Virus record (IMG/VR): IMGVR_UViG_3300022837_000041
Coordinates: 1-32,916 of that record
Direction: 5' to 3' (one strand)
Length of the DNA: 32,916 nucleotides
DNA from: a virus
The position numbers were made by a program, and so were the translations under genes. Under the pieces are notes generated by a model. The model made no database searches and was not told where the DNA came from. It saw only the letters and a list, made by a program, of their open reading frames with translations. Positions 12,709 through 19,369 of this stretch are shown here, piece by piece (position 1 is the stretch's first letter; each line of letters starts with the position of its first letter).

Positions 12709-12851
12709 GGAGCGGAAAGGTCAGGGGTTGCCGTGATGTCTGGATAAACGGGGTCGAGATGGCAGCGGGAAAAAGTCATGGCGACGATTCCGGCCAGGAT
12801 TATGACGAGGAAAACGGCTGCCCAACGCGAAGAGTTTGTTGCGGTCGTCAT
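12705..12851 (-). CDS. small membrane protein, Rz1-like candidate
   Basis: This 48-residue protein has one hydrophobic helix (AAVFLVIILAGIVAMTF, residues 11-27), then FSRC and a proline-rich tail (DPVYPDITATPDLSAP). Size, cysteine after the helix and proline-rich end recall the outer-membrane spanin Rz1, but the lipobox is not canonical. ATG 12851 overlaps the upstream TAA by one base (TAATG), and the stop overlaps the endolysin ATG by 4. An earlier ATG at 12857 is also possible. Confidence 0.55.
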   Translation of the reverse strand: MTTATNSSRWAAVFLVIILAGIVAMTFSRCHLDPVYPDITATPDLSAP

Positions 12852-13066
12852 TACCATGTCGCGTGGGTTTGAATTTTTGCGGAGAAAATCGGATACGGAA
12901 TCCCGCTGTCTGAAACTTTCCATCCAGTGACGATTTTGCCCTCTGCGTTTTCGACCAGCTGAGTAAAAAAACCGCGCTGGTCCTCGATGGGAACGAGTTG
13001 AAGGATATCGTCAGGCACTTTGCCAAGAAACTCCCCGTAGCGGTCAACCTCGAAGCCGCGATTCAT
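12851..13066 (-). CDS. hypothetical protein in lysis cassette, 71 residues
   Basis: ATG 13066 overlaps the stop of a 30-residue membrane peptide by 4 bases, so I prefer it to the longer frame beginning at 13183. The product is soluble and compact (VDRYGEFLGKVPDDIL, QRGFFTQLVENAEGKIVTGW, KVSDSGIPYPIF). Family not recognised. Its position between holin-like and spanin-like genes suggests a lysis or late host-interaction function, without direct evidence. Confidence 0.5.
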   Translation of the reverse strand: MNRGFEVDRYGEFLGKVPDDILQLVPIEDQRGFFTQLVENAEGKIVTGWKVSDSGIPYPIFSAKIQTHATW

Positions 13067-13155
13067 AATGTCAGTGGGAATCGCCAGAGTATGAGCGCGA
13101 TAAATGCAAACGTTGAAAGGATAACTGCGGCGACGTGCATTGTGATAATGTTCAT
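13063..13155 (-). CDS. 30-residue transmembrane micropeptide
   Basis: The whole peptide is one hydrophobic helix (HVAAVILSTFAFIALIL, residues 7-23) with a short WRFPLTL end. Both ends overlap neighbours by 4 bases (ATGA with the upstream holin-like gene and with the downstream 71-residue gene). This makes translation likely despite the tiny size. It may be a holin helper, an antiholin or a spanin-like component; function is inference. Confidence 0.5.
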   Translation of the reverse strand: MNIITMHVAAVILSTFAFIALILWRFPLTL

Positions 13156-13409
13156 GGCCGCCTCCCTGGCTTGATCTCAGCATGAGGATTAAAGGGACCC
13201 CCGGGAATAGTTTTCCCGATTTGATCCTTTGCTCGAATGCGTCCTGAGATGGTGACGATCATTGAGACCAGAGCAATCGTGGCTAATACCGCATCTGTGA
13301 TCTGCCCCGCGAATTCCTGCACGTCGTATTTGAAAAAGATGGCGACGATGGCAAGGATGCCGGACACAAGCGCGGCAAGAATCGTGCGCGATGAATACCA
13401 AGGTTTCAT
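13152..13409 (-). CDS. holin-like protein with two membrane segments
   Basis: The 85-residue protein starts at ATG 13409; a GTG just upstream at 13412 is also in frame. Two hydrophobic segments (ILAALVSGILAIVAIFF, residues 10-26, and AVLATIALVSMIVTI, about 40-54) are joined by a short hydrophilic loop, with a basic, proline-containing C terminus. This is class II holin architecture. It overlaps both neighbours (TGATG upstream, ATGA downstream). It would open the inner membrane for the M15 endolysin. Confidence 0.65.
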   Translation of the reverse strand: MKPWYSSRTILAALVSGILAIVAIFFKYDVQEFAGQITDAVLATIALVSMIVTISGRIRAKDQIGKTIPGGPFNPHAEIKPGRRP

Positions 13410-13711
13410 CACATTTTGCCGCGTGCGATAAGGTTTTGAAGTGCAAGTTCCACAGTGGCATTGACGACCGAGGTGGACGCCTGAATTCCGGTAGCAATGG
13501 CCCGAGCTTGGATCTCGTCAACGGCCTGCTTGCGCTTGATTTCCCCGGTGGCCTTGCTGTCTGCAAGAGATAGGACAACATCAAGAGCGATGGGCGCGAG
13601 TTGCTCCAAGAGGGTTGCCGCAGACGATGCTAGGATCGGCGCGAGGAAATTAAATAATGCAACGGATGAGCCAGTAATCCAGGCCCATAGTCGGAGGAAT
13701 GTGTTCTTCAT
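13409..13711 (-). CDS. LLH-type holin-like protein
   Basis: This 100-residue protein has a hydrophobic/amphipathic N terminus (TFLRLWAWITGSSVALFNF) and then a long helix. The C-terminal half (GEIKRKQAVDEIQARA, GIQASTSVVNATVELALQNL) resembles the Holin_LLH type, where a conserved 'G..K+..A......G......+....E.A+..+' region follows one membrane segment. Start coupled by 4-base overlap. A structural or membrane-anchored late protein is the alternative. Confidence 0.5.
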   Translation of the reverse strand: MKNTFLRLWAWITGSSVALFNFLAPILASSAATLLEQLAPIALDVVLSLADSKATGEIKRKQAVDEIQARAIATGIQASTSVVNATVELALQNLIARGKM

Positions 13712-14013
13712 AATTTTTCTTTGACGTGTTCGAGAGCCCGCGTGTTGTCCGCAAGTGCTTTAGTTGTTCCGGCCAGCAATATAGCAAGCTCCCGGTTGGT
13801 GGTGATGAGATGCTCCGTAAATTCTTTACTCAGCACCGCAAATTCCAGTCGGGCTTGGTGGATTTGCGCCGTGAAATATCGAGTCATCCACGCGCCGCAA
13901 ATCAGGAAAATTACCAGCATGGCGACGAACATCCAGCGGTCGGTTTGTTGGGCCATAAAATTTGCAGTTTCAAAGAGACCAGGAAGGTCGGTGGGATCGG
14001 GGATAGGCGGCAT
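13708..14013 (-). CDS. membrane-anchored coiled-coil protein, spanin or holin candidate
   Basis: This 101-residue protein has a short N terminus with Pro-rich MPPIPDPTDLPG, a membrane helix (RWMFVAMLVIFLICGAW, residues 26-42), then a long helix to the end (FAVLSKEFTEHLITTNRELA, residues about 58-77, and KALADNTRALEHVKEKL). Topology is like an inner-membrane spanin (Rz-type), although it lies far from the Rz1-like candidate. First gene of the lysis block, 29 bases downstream of the secreted protein gene. Confidence 0.55.
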   Translation of the reverse strand: MPPIPDPTDLPGLFETANFMAQQTDRWMFVAMLVIFLICGAWMTRYFTAQIHQARLEFAVLSKEFTEHLITTNRELAILLAGTTKALADNTRALEHVKEKL

Positions 14014-14042
14014 GATATAAAATTGCTAAAGAGCACTCAGCC

Positions 14043-14459
14043 TCATGGTTCTGGCGTTGGCTCCGGCACGGGATCAATCGTCACGGTGCCGTCTTCGTTG
14101 ATCGTGATGGCGGGAATGCGGCCGTTGATGGCGGCGAGGCGAGCGAGGCCAACGGCGTCCCCTTGCGCAGTGAGGAACCCGGACACTAGCTCGCCAAATG
14201 CCTGATTAATAGCAAACACCGAAGCGGCCTTGTCGCCCAGCGCGGCCAGCACGGCAGCGGGATCGGGCGCGGACCATAGTCGCTGGCTGGCATCGTCGAG
14301 TTGGTTAAGGAGTGCGTCGCGAGTCTGAGCGGGCGCAATGAGCAACTCGCGCGCCGTCCGCTGTGCTTGCGTCTCTGGCTCTGTGGTCAGGAGAGATTGA
14401 GCGTGACCGTGCAGGGTGAGGGCCGCAAGGGCCGCGAGGATTGGGATTAGGTTTTTCAT
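14043..14459 (-). CDS. secreted late protein with signal peptide
   Basis: This 138-residue protein has a Sec signal peptide (K2, hydrophobic LIPILAALAALTL, then HGHA with cleavage before Q21). The mature part is helical and alanine-rich (TRDALLNQLDDASQRLW, ASVFAINQAFGELVSGFLTA), with a short acidic/proline end that repeats the PEP motif. It lies directly after the tail fibre gene, which also has a signal peptide. It may be a fibre chaperone, a tail-tip cap, or a periplasmic protein involved in lysis or exclusion; family not recognised. Confidence 0.6.
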   Translation of the reverse strand: MKNLIPILAALAALTLHGHAQSLLTTEPETQAQRTARELLIAPAQTRDALLNQLDDASQRLWSAPDPAAVLAALGDKAASVFAINQAFGELVSGFLTAQGDAVGLARLAAINGRIPAITINEDGTVTIDPVPEPTPEP

Positions 14460-14465
14460 AAATTC

Positions 14466-16061
14466 TTACTGCTCGGTCACGCGGACGGATTGCAGATAAA
14501 GGATGTCCGTGTTGGTGTCGCCGCCGTTCGTACGGATGGCATAGGCACTAATAAAAATTTGCACAGCCGTTGAGGGGATTGCCACGGATGCCGATTCGAT
14601 CAACAGGGGATTGCCCGCCGTGGTCGGGGCGGCGTAGTCTGCTCCCGTTGCGCCATCTCCGAAGGTGGCTGTTGCGTTTCCTCCCGCCGTCATAAGAAAT
14701 CCGCCATTACCGCTCCCGTTGATGGCGGCGGCGTTAAGGCATCCGCCTCGTAACCGGAGCCTCAGATTGCCGGCACTGGTGCCGCTAACTGCCACTACCA
14801 ATCCGATTTTGACCGTTTTCCCGGCCCATTCTGCCGGGTTAAGCTCGGCTTCCAGGACCGCGCTATCGGCACCGTCAGCGAAGCTCACGACTTGGGCGGT
14901 GTAAGCACTGGTGACAGTGAGTGCTGCATTGCCGTAAGTGCTCATCTTTGCGGCACGCCACGTGAGACCGGCCTTCGTGCGCCGGAAGTAGGCGTTGGGG
15001 GTGGTGACTGTCCCCGCGTTGATCGTCACGGAATCTCCGCTGGCGTCTCCAAGGGTCGTGTTGCCATCGACTAGGACCGAGCCCGTAACAGTCCCGCCAG
15101 CCAGTGGCAAGGCATCCGTGATCCCGTAGCCGGAGAGCGTCGTCGGAGTGCTGCCGATCTGCGACCAGATCATGCCCGTGAGCCCGGAGCCGTCGCCGAT
15201 AAACGCCCCGCCGCTGATCGTGCCGGTGTTGATCGTCGTGAGCGCGAGCGTCCCGCTGGTGATGGTGCCCCCGGCTGCTGCGACACCGCCGAGGCCAACA
15301 AGCGTCTGATTCCCGGTGTTGAGGCCGGAGGACGTGCCGGAGAAAATGCCGTCCTGCGTAGCGAGAGTGCCGAGGCCGAGGGTGCCCCGTCCGGCGGTTG
15401 CGTCGGCATCATCCAATAGGCTTAGGCCGAAGGCGCTGGCTTGGCTGTCGTCGAGCTTTAGATCCAGCGCGGTCTGACCTGAGGTGGAGACAGGCTTGGC
15501 CGCATCGGATGTGTTGTCCACATTTCCGAGCCCCACGTCACCTTTGACGAGGCCCGTAGGGGTGGTGATTACCGGAGATGTCAGGGTCTTGTTGGTGAGC
15601 GTTGCCGTCGCAGCGTCCTTTGTGGCATCGCTGGTGTTGTCCACGTTGCTGAGGCCAACCTGCGATTTGGTCATGTCGGTGAGCGCGGAGCCATTGCCGT
15701 TAAATGATCCGGTCGCAGTCACGTTGGTCGCATTCACGTTGGTCGTATTCACGTTGTTGGTCGCATTCACGTTGTTTTCCGCATACACGTTGGTCGCATC
15801 CACGTCGCCGGTCGCAGTCACGTTGCCGCTCGCAGTCACGGTGACAGGCGTGAGAGTCCCCCCGCTGATCGTGCCGGTGTTGATCGTCGTGAGCGCGAGC
15901 GTCCCGCTGGTGATGGTGGTAATCCCGGTAAAGGCATTGGTGCCAGTCCATGTTAGCTCTCCCGTGGCGGTCCCGTTAAATTTCGGGGACGAGATGTTGT
16001 TTTGAGCATGGACGGACCCCGAAATGAAAAGGATGGCGAGAATGTATTTAGGCAATTGCAT
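14466..16061 (-). CDS. tail fibre protein with signal peptide
   Basis: ATG 16061 gives 531 residues. Residues 1-19 form a Sec signal peptide (KYILAILFISGS, cleavage after VHA). The body is Gly/Thr/Asn-rich with repeats: Asn-Thr/Ala-Asn-Val runs, two NVDNTSDA units with TLTNKTLTSPVI, and two LALTTINTGTISGG units, as in trimeric phage tail fibres. The C-terminal third (residues about 365-531) looks like a beta-sandwich that could bind a host glycan. The start lies 14 bases inside the preceding gene; the longer frame to 16130 would bury the signal peptide. Confidence 0.75.
   Translation of the reverse strand: MQLPKYILAILFISGSVHAQNNISSPKFNGTATGELTWTGTNAFTGITTITSGTLALTTINTGTISGGTLTPVTVTASGNVTATGDVDATNVYAENNVNATNNVNTTNVNATNVTATGSFNGNGSALTDMTKSQVGLSNVDNTSDATKDAATATLTNKTLTSPVITTPTGLVKGDVGLGNVDNTSDAAKPVSTSGQTALDLKLDDSQASAFGLSLLDDADATAGRGTLGLGTLATQDGIFSGTSSGLNTGNQTLVGLGGVAAAGGTITSGTLALTTINTGTISGGAFIGDGSGLTGMIWSQIGSTPTTLSGYGITDALPLAGGTVTGSVLVDGNTTLGDASGDSVTINAGTVTTPNAYFRRTKAGLTWRAAKMSTYGNAALTVTSAYTAQVVSFADGADSAVLEAELNPAEWAGKTVKIGLVVAVSGTSAGNLRLRLRGGCLNAAAINGSGNGGFLMTAGGNATATFGDGATGADYAAPTTAGNPLLIESASVAIPSTAVQIFISAYAIRTNGGDTNTDILYLQSVRVTEQ
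15211..15267 (-). repeat. 57-bp exact direct repeat, copy 1
   Basis: These 57 bases are identical to 15862-15918. They encode the SGTLALTTINTGTISGG type unit in the fibre gene. The two copies are in the same reading frame, about 650 bases apart. Confidence 0.9.
15862..15918 (-). repeat. 57-bp exact direct repeat, copy 2
   Basis: Identical to 15211-15267. Recombination between the copies would delete 651 bases (217 codons) of the fibre gene in frame. Confidence 0.9.
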
Positions 16062-17613
16062 AATAATGGAGCAGGTAATTGGCTGAGTCTGTGGGGCCGG
16101 AGAAATTGGCGGTGAAGCCAGTAGTGGCAATGCTTGCGGCCTCGATGGCTGCGTAAATCAAACCCTCGCCGGAAGGCGCTTCGATGGTGCAAATGATCGT
16201 GGTCGGCGCAACCGTCAACGCGGTGGAAAAGGTGACGTCTAATGTTGATACGCCGCTCCCGATGGCTTCCGCGCCGTATCGTCCCACGCCCGGAACCGGG
16301 GTTGGGCTCAGGTTTCCAGCCTTGATAATGTCCTCAGAAATTGAGACGGAAGCGGAATAGGTTTGGATCTTGCCGGACTCTGTGACTTCAACCTCGAAAA
16401 CCAAGGTCAATTCGCTGGCCCCACTAACGTCAAAAAGGTCCTGAAGTGAAAAGGTGGAAAGCGTCAATGTCCCGGTCTTGCCAAGCGGTGCGGAAAGGAT
16501 TGCGTCCTCGACCGTGATTTGCGGAAAGTTTGCGTTTTGTTTGCTGCCCGTAAAGCTCAAGACGTACGCGACGCCAGGGGTCCCGCTCACGCTGACGTTA
16601 TCGGTCCCGATAGTATCGATAGCAACGAGCGCGGTTTGAACTGCGGAGACGGAAGCGTCAAAATCAATTTCGGCGGTCGTCCGCGCGGGAGTGGTGATCG
16701 TGCCAGTTCCCGAGTCGGCGGTGGCTGTGGTTATCGCTGCGCCGCCTGAAGTGGCTGCAATCGTGAATGTGGTTGGAGACGGTGCCGCTACAATATAATA
16801 AGTGGTGCCCTCTGTCCAGTTGGCCTCGTTAGTAAATCCCGTGCCGACTACTGGCTGGCCGACCGCAAAGCCGTGATTGGCCGTGGTGGTAAAGACTCCC
16901 GCAACAACTGCCGCCGTGACGGAGCGCGTATCCGAAGGGATAGTAATGGAGAAAGTTCCGCCAACTGGAGCGGGCGCGAAATCAATTTGCTGGACCTCAC
17001 TGGCCGTCAATGTCCCGGCAGTGACTGTGGACGGGGTAGCGGTGACGGTGCTGGCCAGGTTTGTAAAGCTGGTTTGGAGCGCGACGGGATCTGGCGAAAG
17101 AAAGATTTCCTGAACTTCCTGCACTGACCCCGACCCGGCAATGCGCTCAGAAACGATTGCAGTGGTGTCAGGGACTAGCGAGCTGTCTGTGACGGTGAAC
17201 GCCGCCTGTGCTGCCGCTGTGACGAATGTAATGGCGTAGCGCGAACCGAACGCCGATTTGGTGATGGTGACGCCGCCCGCACTGGTGACAGATGCCAGAG
17301 CATTGACCGCCGTGGAGAGCGCGGCCGCAGTGATATTGTAGGCCAGCGCGGCGGTTGTGTCCCCGCTGAGAGTGATTGTCCAGGTGCCGCTGGTGGGAAC
17401 TGCCCGCAAATCGCCGAGCCCAACTTTGATGCTGGCACCGGATTTATCCAGATACGAATACGGCCGGCCAAAAATGCCCGTTTGTTTTAAGAAATGGACT
17501 TCAACGGTGTCAGAGTCGCCATTGAAAAAGTCCGCCGGAAGCAATCTGCCGGAATCTGTATCCGACTTGACAAACGCAAGGTCGGTTGTATCGATGAAAA
17601 ACTTGCGAGCCAT
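16048..17613 (-). CDS. large beta-rich tail tip or fibre protein
   Basis: This 521-residue protein is rich in Thr, Ser, Ala and Val with little helix. Its N terminus (KFFIDTTDLAFVKSDT, then LLPADFFNGDSDTVEVHFL) looks like an attachment domain. Several internal segments repeat a pattern ending in a phage-type 'ALNTLxSV..AG.V+V' (TAVNALASVTSAGGVTITKS, and VQTALVAIDTIGTDNVSVSG), common in tail/baseplate proteins with Ig-like repeats. The C terminus is a small beta domain ending LLHYYAIA. It would sit between the tail tip and the fibre encoded next. The product name is inference from position. Confidence 0.6.
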   Translation of the reverse strand: MARKFFIDTTDLAFVKSDTDSGRLLPADFFNGDSDTVEVHFLKQTGIFGRPYSYLDKSGASIKVGLGDLRAVPTSGTWTITLSGDTTAALAYNITAAALSTAVNALASVTSAGGVTITKSAFGSRYAITFVTAAAQAAFTVTDSSLVPDTTAIVSERIAGSGSVQEVQEIFLSPDPVALQTSFTNLASTVTATPSTVTAGTLTASEVQQIDFAPAPVGGTFSITIPSDTRSVTAAVVAGVFTTTANHGFAVGQPVVGTGFTNEANWTEGTTYYIVAAPSPTTFTIAATSGGAAITTATADSGTGTITTPARTTAEIDFDASVSAVQTALVAIDTIGTDNVSVSGTPGVAYVLSFTGSKQNANFPQITVEDAILSAPLGKTGTLTLSTFSLQDLFDVSGASELTLVFEVEVTESGKIQTYSASVSISEDIIKAGNLSPTPVPGVGRYGAEAIGSGVSTLDVTFSTALTVAPTTIICTIEAPSGEGLIYAAIEAASIATTGFTANFSGPTDSANYLLHYYAIA

Positions 17614-17640
17614 TTACTAGCGGACTGGTGTCAAAGTTGA

Positions 17641-17868
17641 TTACGTGTTGAGAGCACTATCGCAACAGCCGCTGGCCCTTGGAGCGGTTGCAGGGTGGCT
17701 TCTCTCGGCTCTTGCGAAAAGCTCTGTGGCGAATTCTTGAGTGTTATTCCCGGCAGCGATGCATGATTGGCATTGTCCAAGGTAAGGCTTGCCGCCGTAG
17801 AGATGGAGAGCACAAAGTCGGCGTCCAGTGTCTTTGCCGGGTGGCTGGGATTGGTGTGGGCAGGTCAT
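17641..17868 (-). CDS. small cysteine-rich tail-region protein
   Basis: This 75-residue protein has a Cys-rich N terminus: MTCPHQ, RRLCALHLYGGKPYLGQCQS, CIAAG, with spacing like small zinc-binding phage proteins in tail operons. The C-terminal half has a helix (EFATELFARAERS) and a GCC pair. The ATG overlaps the upstream stop by 4 bases, which selects this frame over the other open frame at 17631-17813. Function unknown. Confidence 0.6.
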   Translation of the reverse strand: MTCPHQSQPPGKDTGRRLCALHLYGGKPYLGQCQSCIAAGNNTQEFATELFARAERSHPATAPRASGCCDSALNT

Positions 17869-18500
17869 GCGGATATAACTTCGAAATAGCGTTCAAACAC
17901 CCTACAGTCAAACAACCAATAGGGACCTATCGGGGAATTTGCCCGATGCCCACAAAAAGATCTCTTCTCCATCGTTCCGCCCCAACCATACTCCGGCGCA
18001 CCTGGCTCTTCACCAAACAAGCCCCCGAAACAGCTCCACCCTATATCATAAGGATTGAACCTTAGAAACCCAGACCATTCGTTTTCCCATCGGCACAATG
18101 ACACTCTGTGAACCAACACCTCCTCAAGAACTTCATCGTAGTCGACCAGCCTAATGATATAAGTTGCCGCAAACTGATCCTCTACGGCATTGTCTCCCGG
18201 CGTCAGGTTGCCGTCTCCCCCGATCAGGCAGGCTTGAGTTGTCCTGACTCCGCCAACATATTTCGCCCACGTGTCAGTTTCAAAAATCACTCCGTTTGTC
18301 GTGTCGCCGTAGCTGGTCCCTGAGCGCGACAAGCTGCCGACCCCAAGAAGGGTGATTGCGTCCGGCAAATCCTCTGCAATTAATAAGTCACCAAGGGGCG
18401 TAGGTTTCGCCGGATACATGCAGCAACCTCCGCAGCACTCACAAGAAGCCTTCCCGTCTTTCAGGACAACCTTTCCGTCAGATAACTTGATCGTAGCCAT
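17865..18500 (-). CDS. cysteine-rich tail-tip protein, unknown function
   Basis: This 211-residue protein has an N terminus that is a short beta motif (IKLSDGKVVLKDGKA) followed by CECCGGCCMYP (six residues from Cys to the pair), a cysteine cluster I associate with tail operons of environmental phages. The rest is a globular alpha/beta part rich in Trp and Gly (GWSCFGGLFGEEPG, YGWGGTMEKRSFC). The cysteines could bind metal or form disulphides in the tail tip. Lies between the tape measure block and fibre genes. Confidence 0.55.
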   Translation of the reverse strand: MATIKLSDGKVVLKDGKASCECCGGCCMYPAKPTPLGDLLIAEDLPDAITLLGVGSLSRSGTSYGDTTNGVIFETDTWAKYVGGVRTTQACLIGGDGNLTPGDNAVEDQFAATYIIRLVDYDEVLEEVLVHRVSLCRWENEWSGFLRFNPYDIGWSCFGGLFGEEPGAPEYGWGGTMEKRSFCGHRANSPIGPYWLFDCRVFERYFEVISA

Positions 18501-18503
18501 AGC

Positions 18504-18764
18504 CTAGCAAGCCTCTGTTTCAAGCAAGGTAAAGACGCCATCAATAAACCCGAGAACATACGTGCCGGTGGCCGGGACATCAAACCCGAAGCCTAACTCG
18601 TCACTCAGCGGAAAGTTTGGGGTGATCGTAAACATTGCTTCAACCGGTGAAGCAACCTTGAGCCGGACCGCCGTGAAATTCTCGTCAATCTCGCGTGCCA
18701 CAATTGGCTTCACTCGCCCCTCCGGCGACTTAACCTTGTCCTGAAATTTGTATAGCTCAGCCAT
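18504..18764 (-). CDS. small tail-region protein, 86 residues
   Basis: This beta-rich protein has an N-terminal segment (YKFQDKVKSPEGRVKPIVAR) followed by ENFTAVRLKV and a C-terminal beta hairpin (FGFDVPATGTYVLGFIDG). Family unknown. The ATG overlaps the upstream TAA by one base (TAATG), and only three bases separate it from the cysteine-rich gene. A minor virion protein is the likely role from context. Confidence 0.55.
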   Translation of the reverse strand: MAELYKFQDKVKSPEGRVKPIVAREIDENFTAVRLKVASPVEAMFTITPNFPLSDELGFGFDVPATGTYVLGFIDGVFTLLETEAC

Positions 18765-19369
18765 TATGATACGCTATTTCTCCCTATTACGTTATATTTC
18801 CATGATTCAATTACGGTTTCATATTGTCCGTAATTAGATATTACAGTATCAATGATTTGCCAGTTGCCGCGCACGTGAAGAAGACGAAGTAGCGTTGAAG
18901 AGGGATCATCTGATGAAAATATTATTGGTTCCAAAATTATTCTTTTCACGCTTCGCAATGGCGCATTAACTTGCTTTGTATAAAAATACCGATGAGTTGG
19001 GATTGTGCGAGAAATAACTTCGCCTAAGGGCCTGATTATTCTTGTAGTTTCAATCGTTACATTTAATGTCTCATAGCTTTCCCCTCGCCCGCCTTCAGAG
19101 ACCCCGGTGACGCCATAAAAAACGCAGTCGAAATAAACGTGGGTTGCGTCTTGCGTCTCTATTGGCGGATTGAACAAATAAAGATTTGCGTATCCTTCCG
19201 CCCTGTAGCCCGGACGCAAGACCTGCCTGGCGTCCTTAATCTTATCTTTTCGGATAGCGTATCGCCGTTGCAACTCGGTCAGGTTCGATTGTCCAGTTGT
19301 AACCTTGTCCCCGGCCTGCCGGATAAGCGTGTCCGCGCCTAGATATTTGATGTTAGCGCCGTTGTTCAT
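18764..19369 (-). CDS. tail protein downstream of tape measure
   Basis: This 201-residue protein has a charged helical N terminus (SNLTELQRRYAIRKDKIKDA) leading to a beta-rich body (NLYLFNPPIETQDATHVYFD, TLNVTIETTRIIRPL, YFYTKQV). It occupies the position of distal tail or tail-tip proteins. No family recognised. The gene is more AT-rich than its neighbours in the fibre region. Start coupled to the tape measure stop by a 4-base overlap. Confidence 0.55.
   Translation of the reverse strand: MNNGANIKYLGADTLIRQAGDKVTTGQSNLTELQRRYAIRKDKIKDARQVLRPGYRAEGYANLYLFNPPIETQDATHVYFDCVFYGVTGVSEGGRGESYETLNVTIETTRIIRPLGEVISRTIPTHRYFYTKQVNAPLRSVKRIILEPIIFSSDDPSSTLLRLLHVRGNWQIIDTVISNYGQYETVIESWKYNVIGRNSVS

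Noticed and set aside
15484-16005. 173-residue plus-strand frame opposite the tail fibre
   Set aside because: Low-complexity Val/Ser/Thr-rich mirror of the fibre repeats; the minus-strand frame has a signal peptide and fibre motifs.
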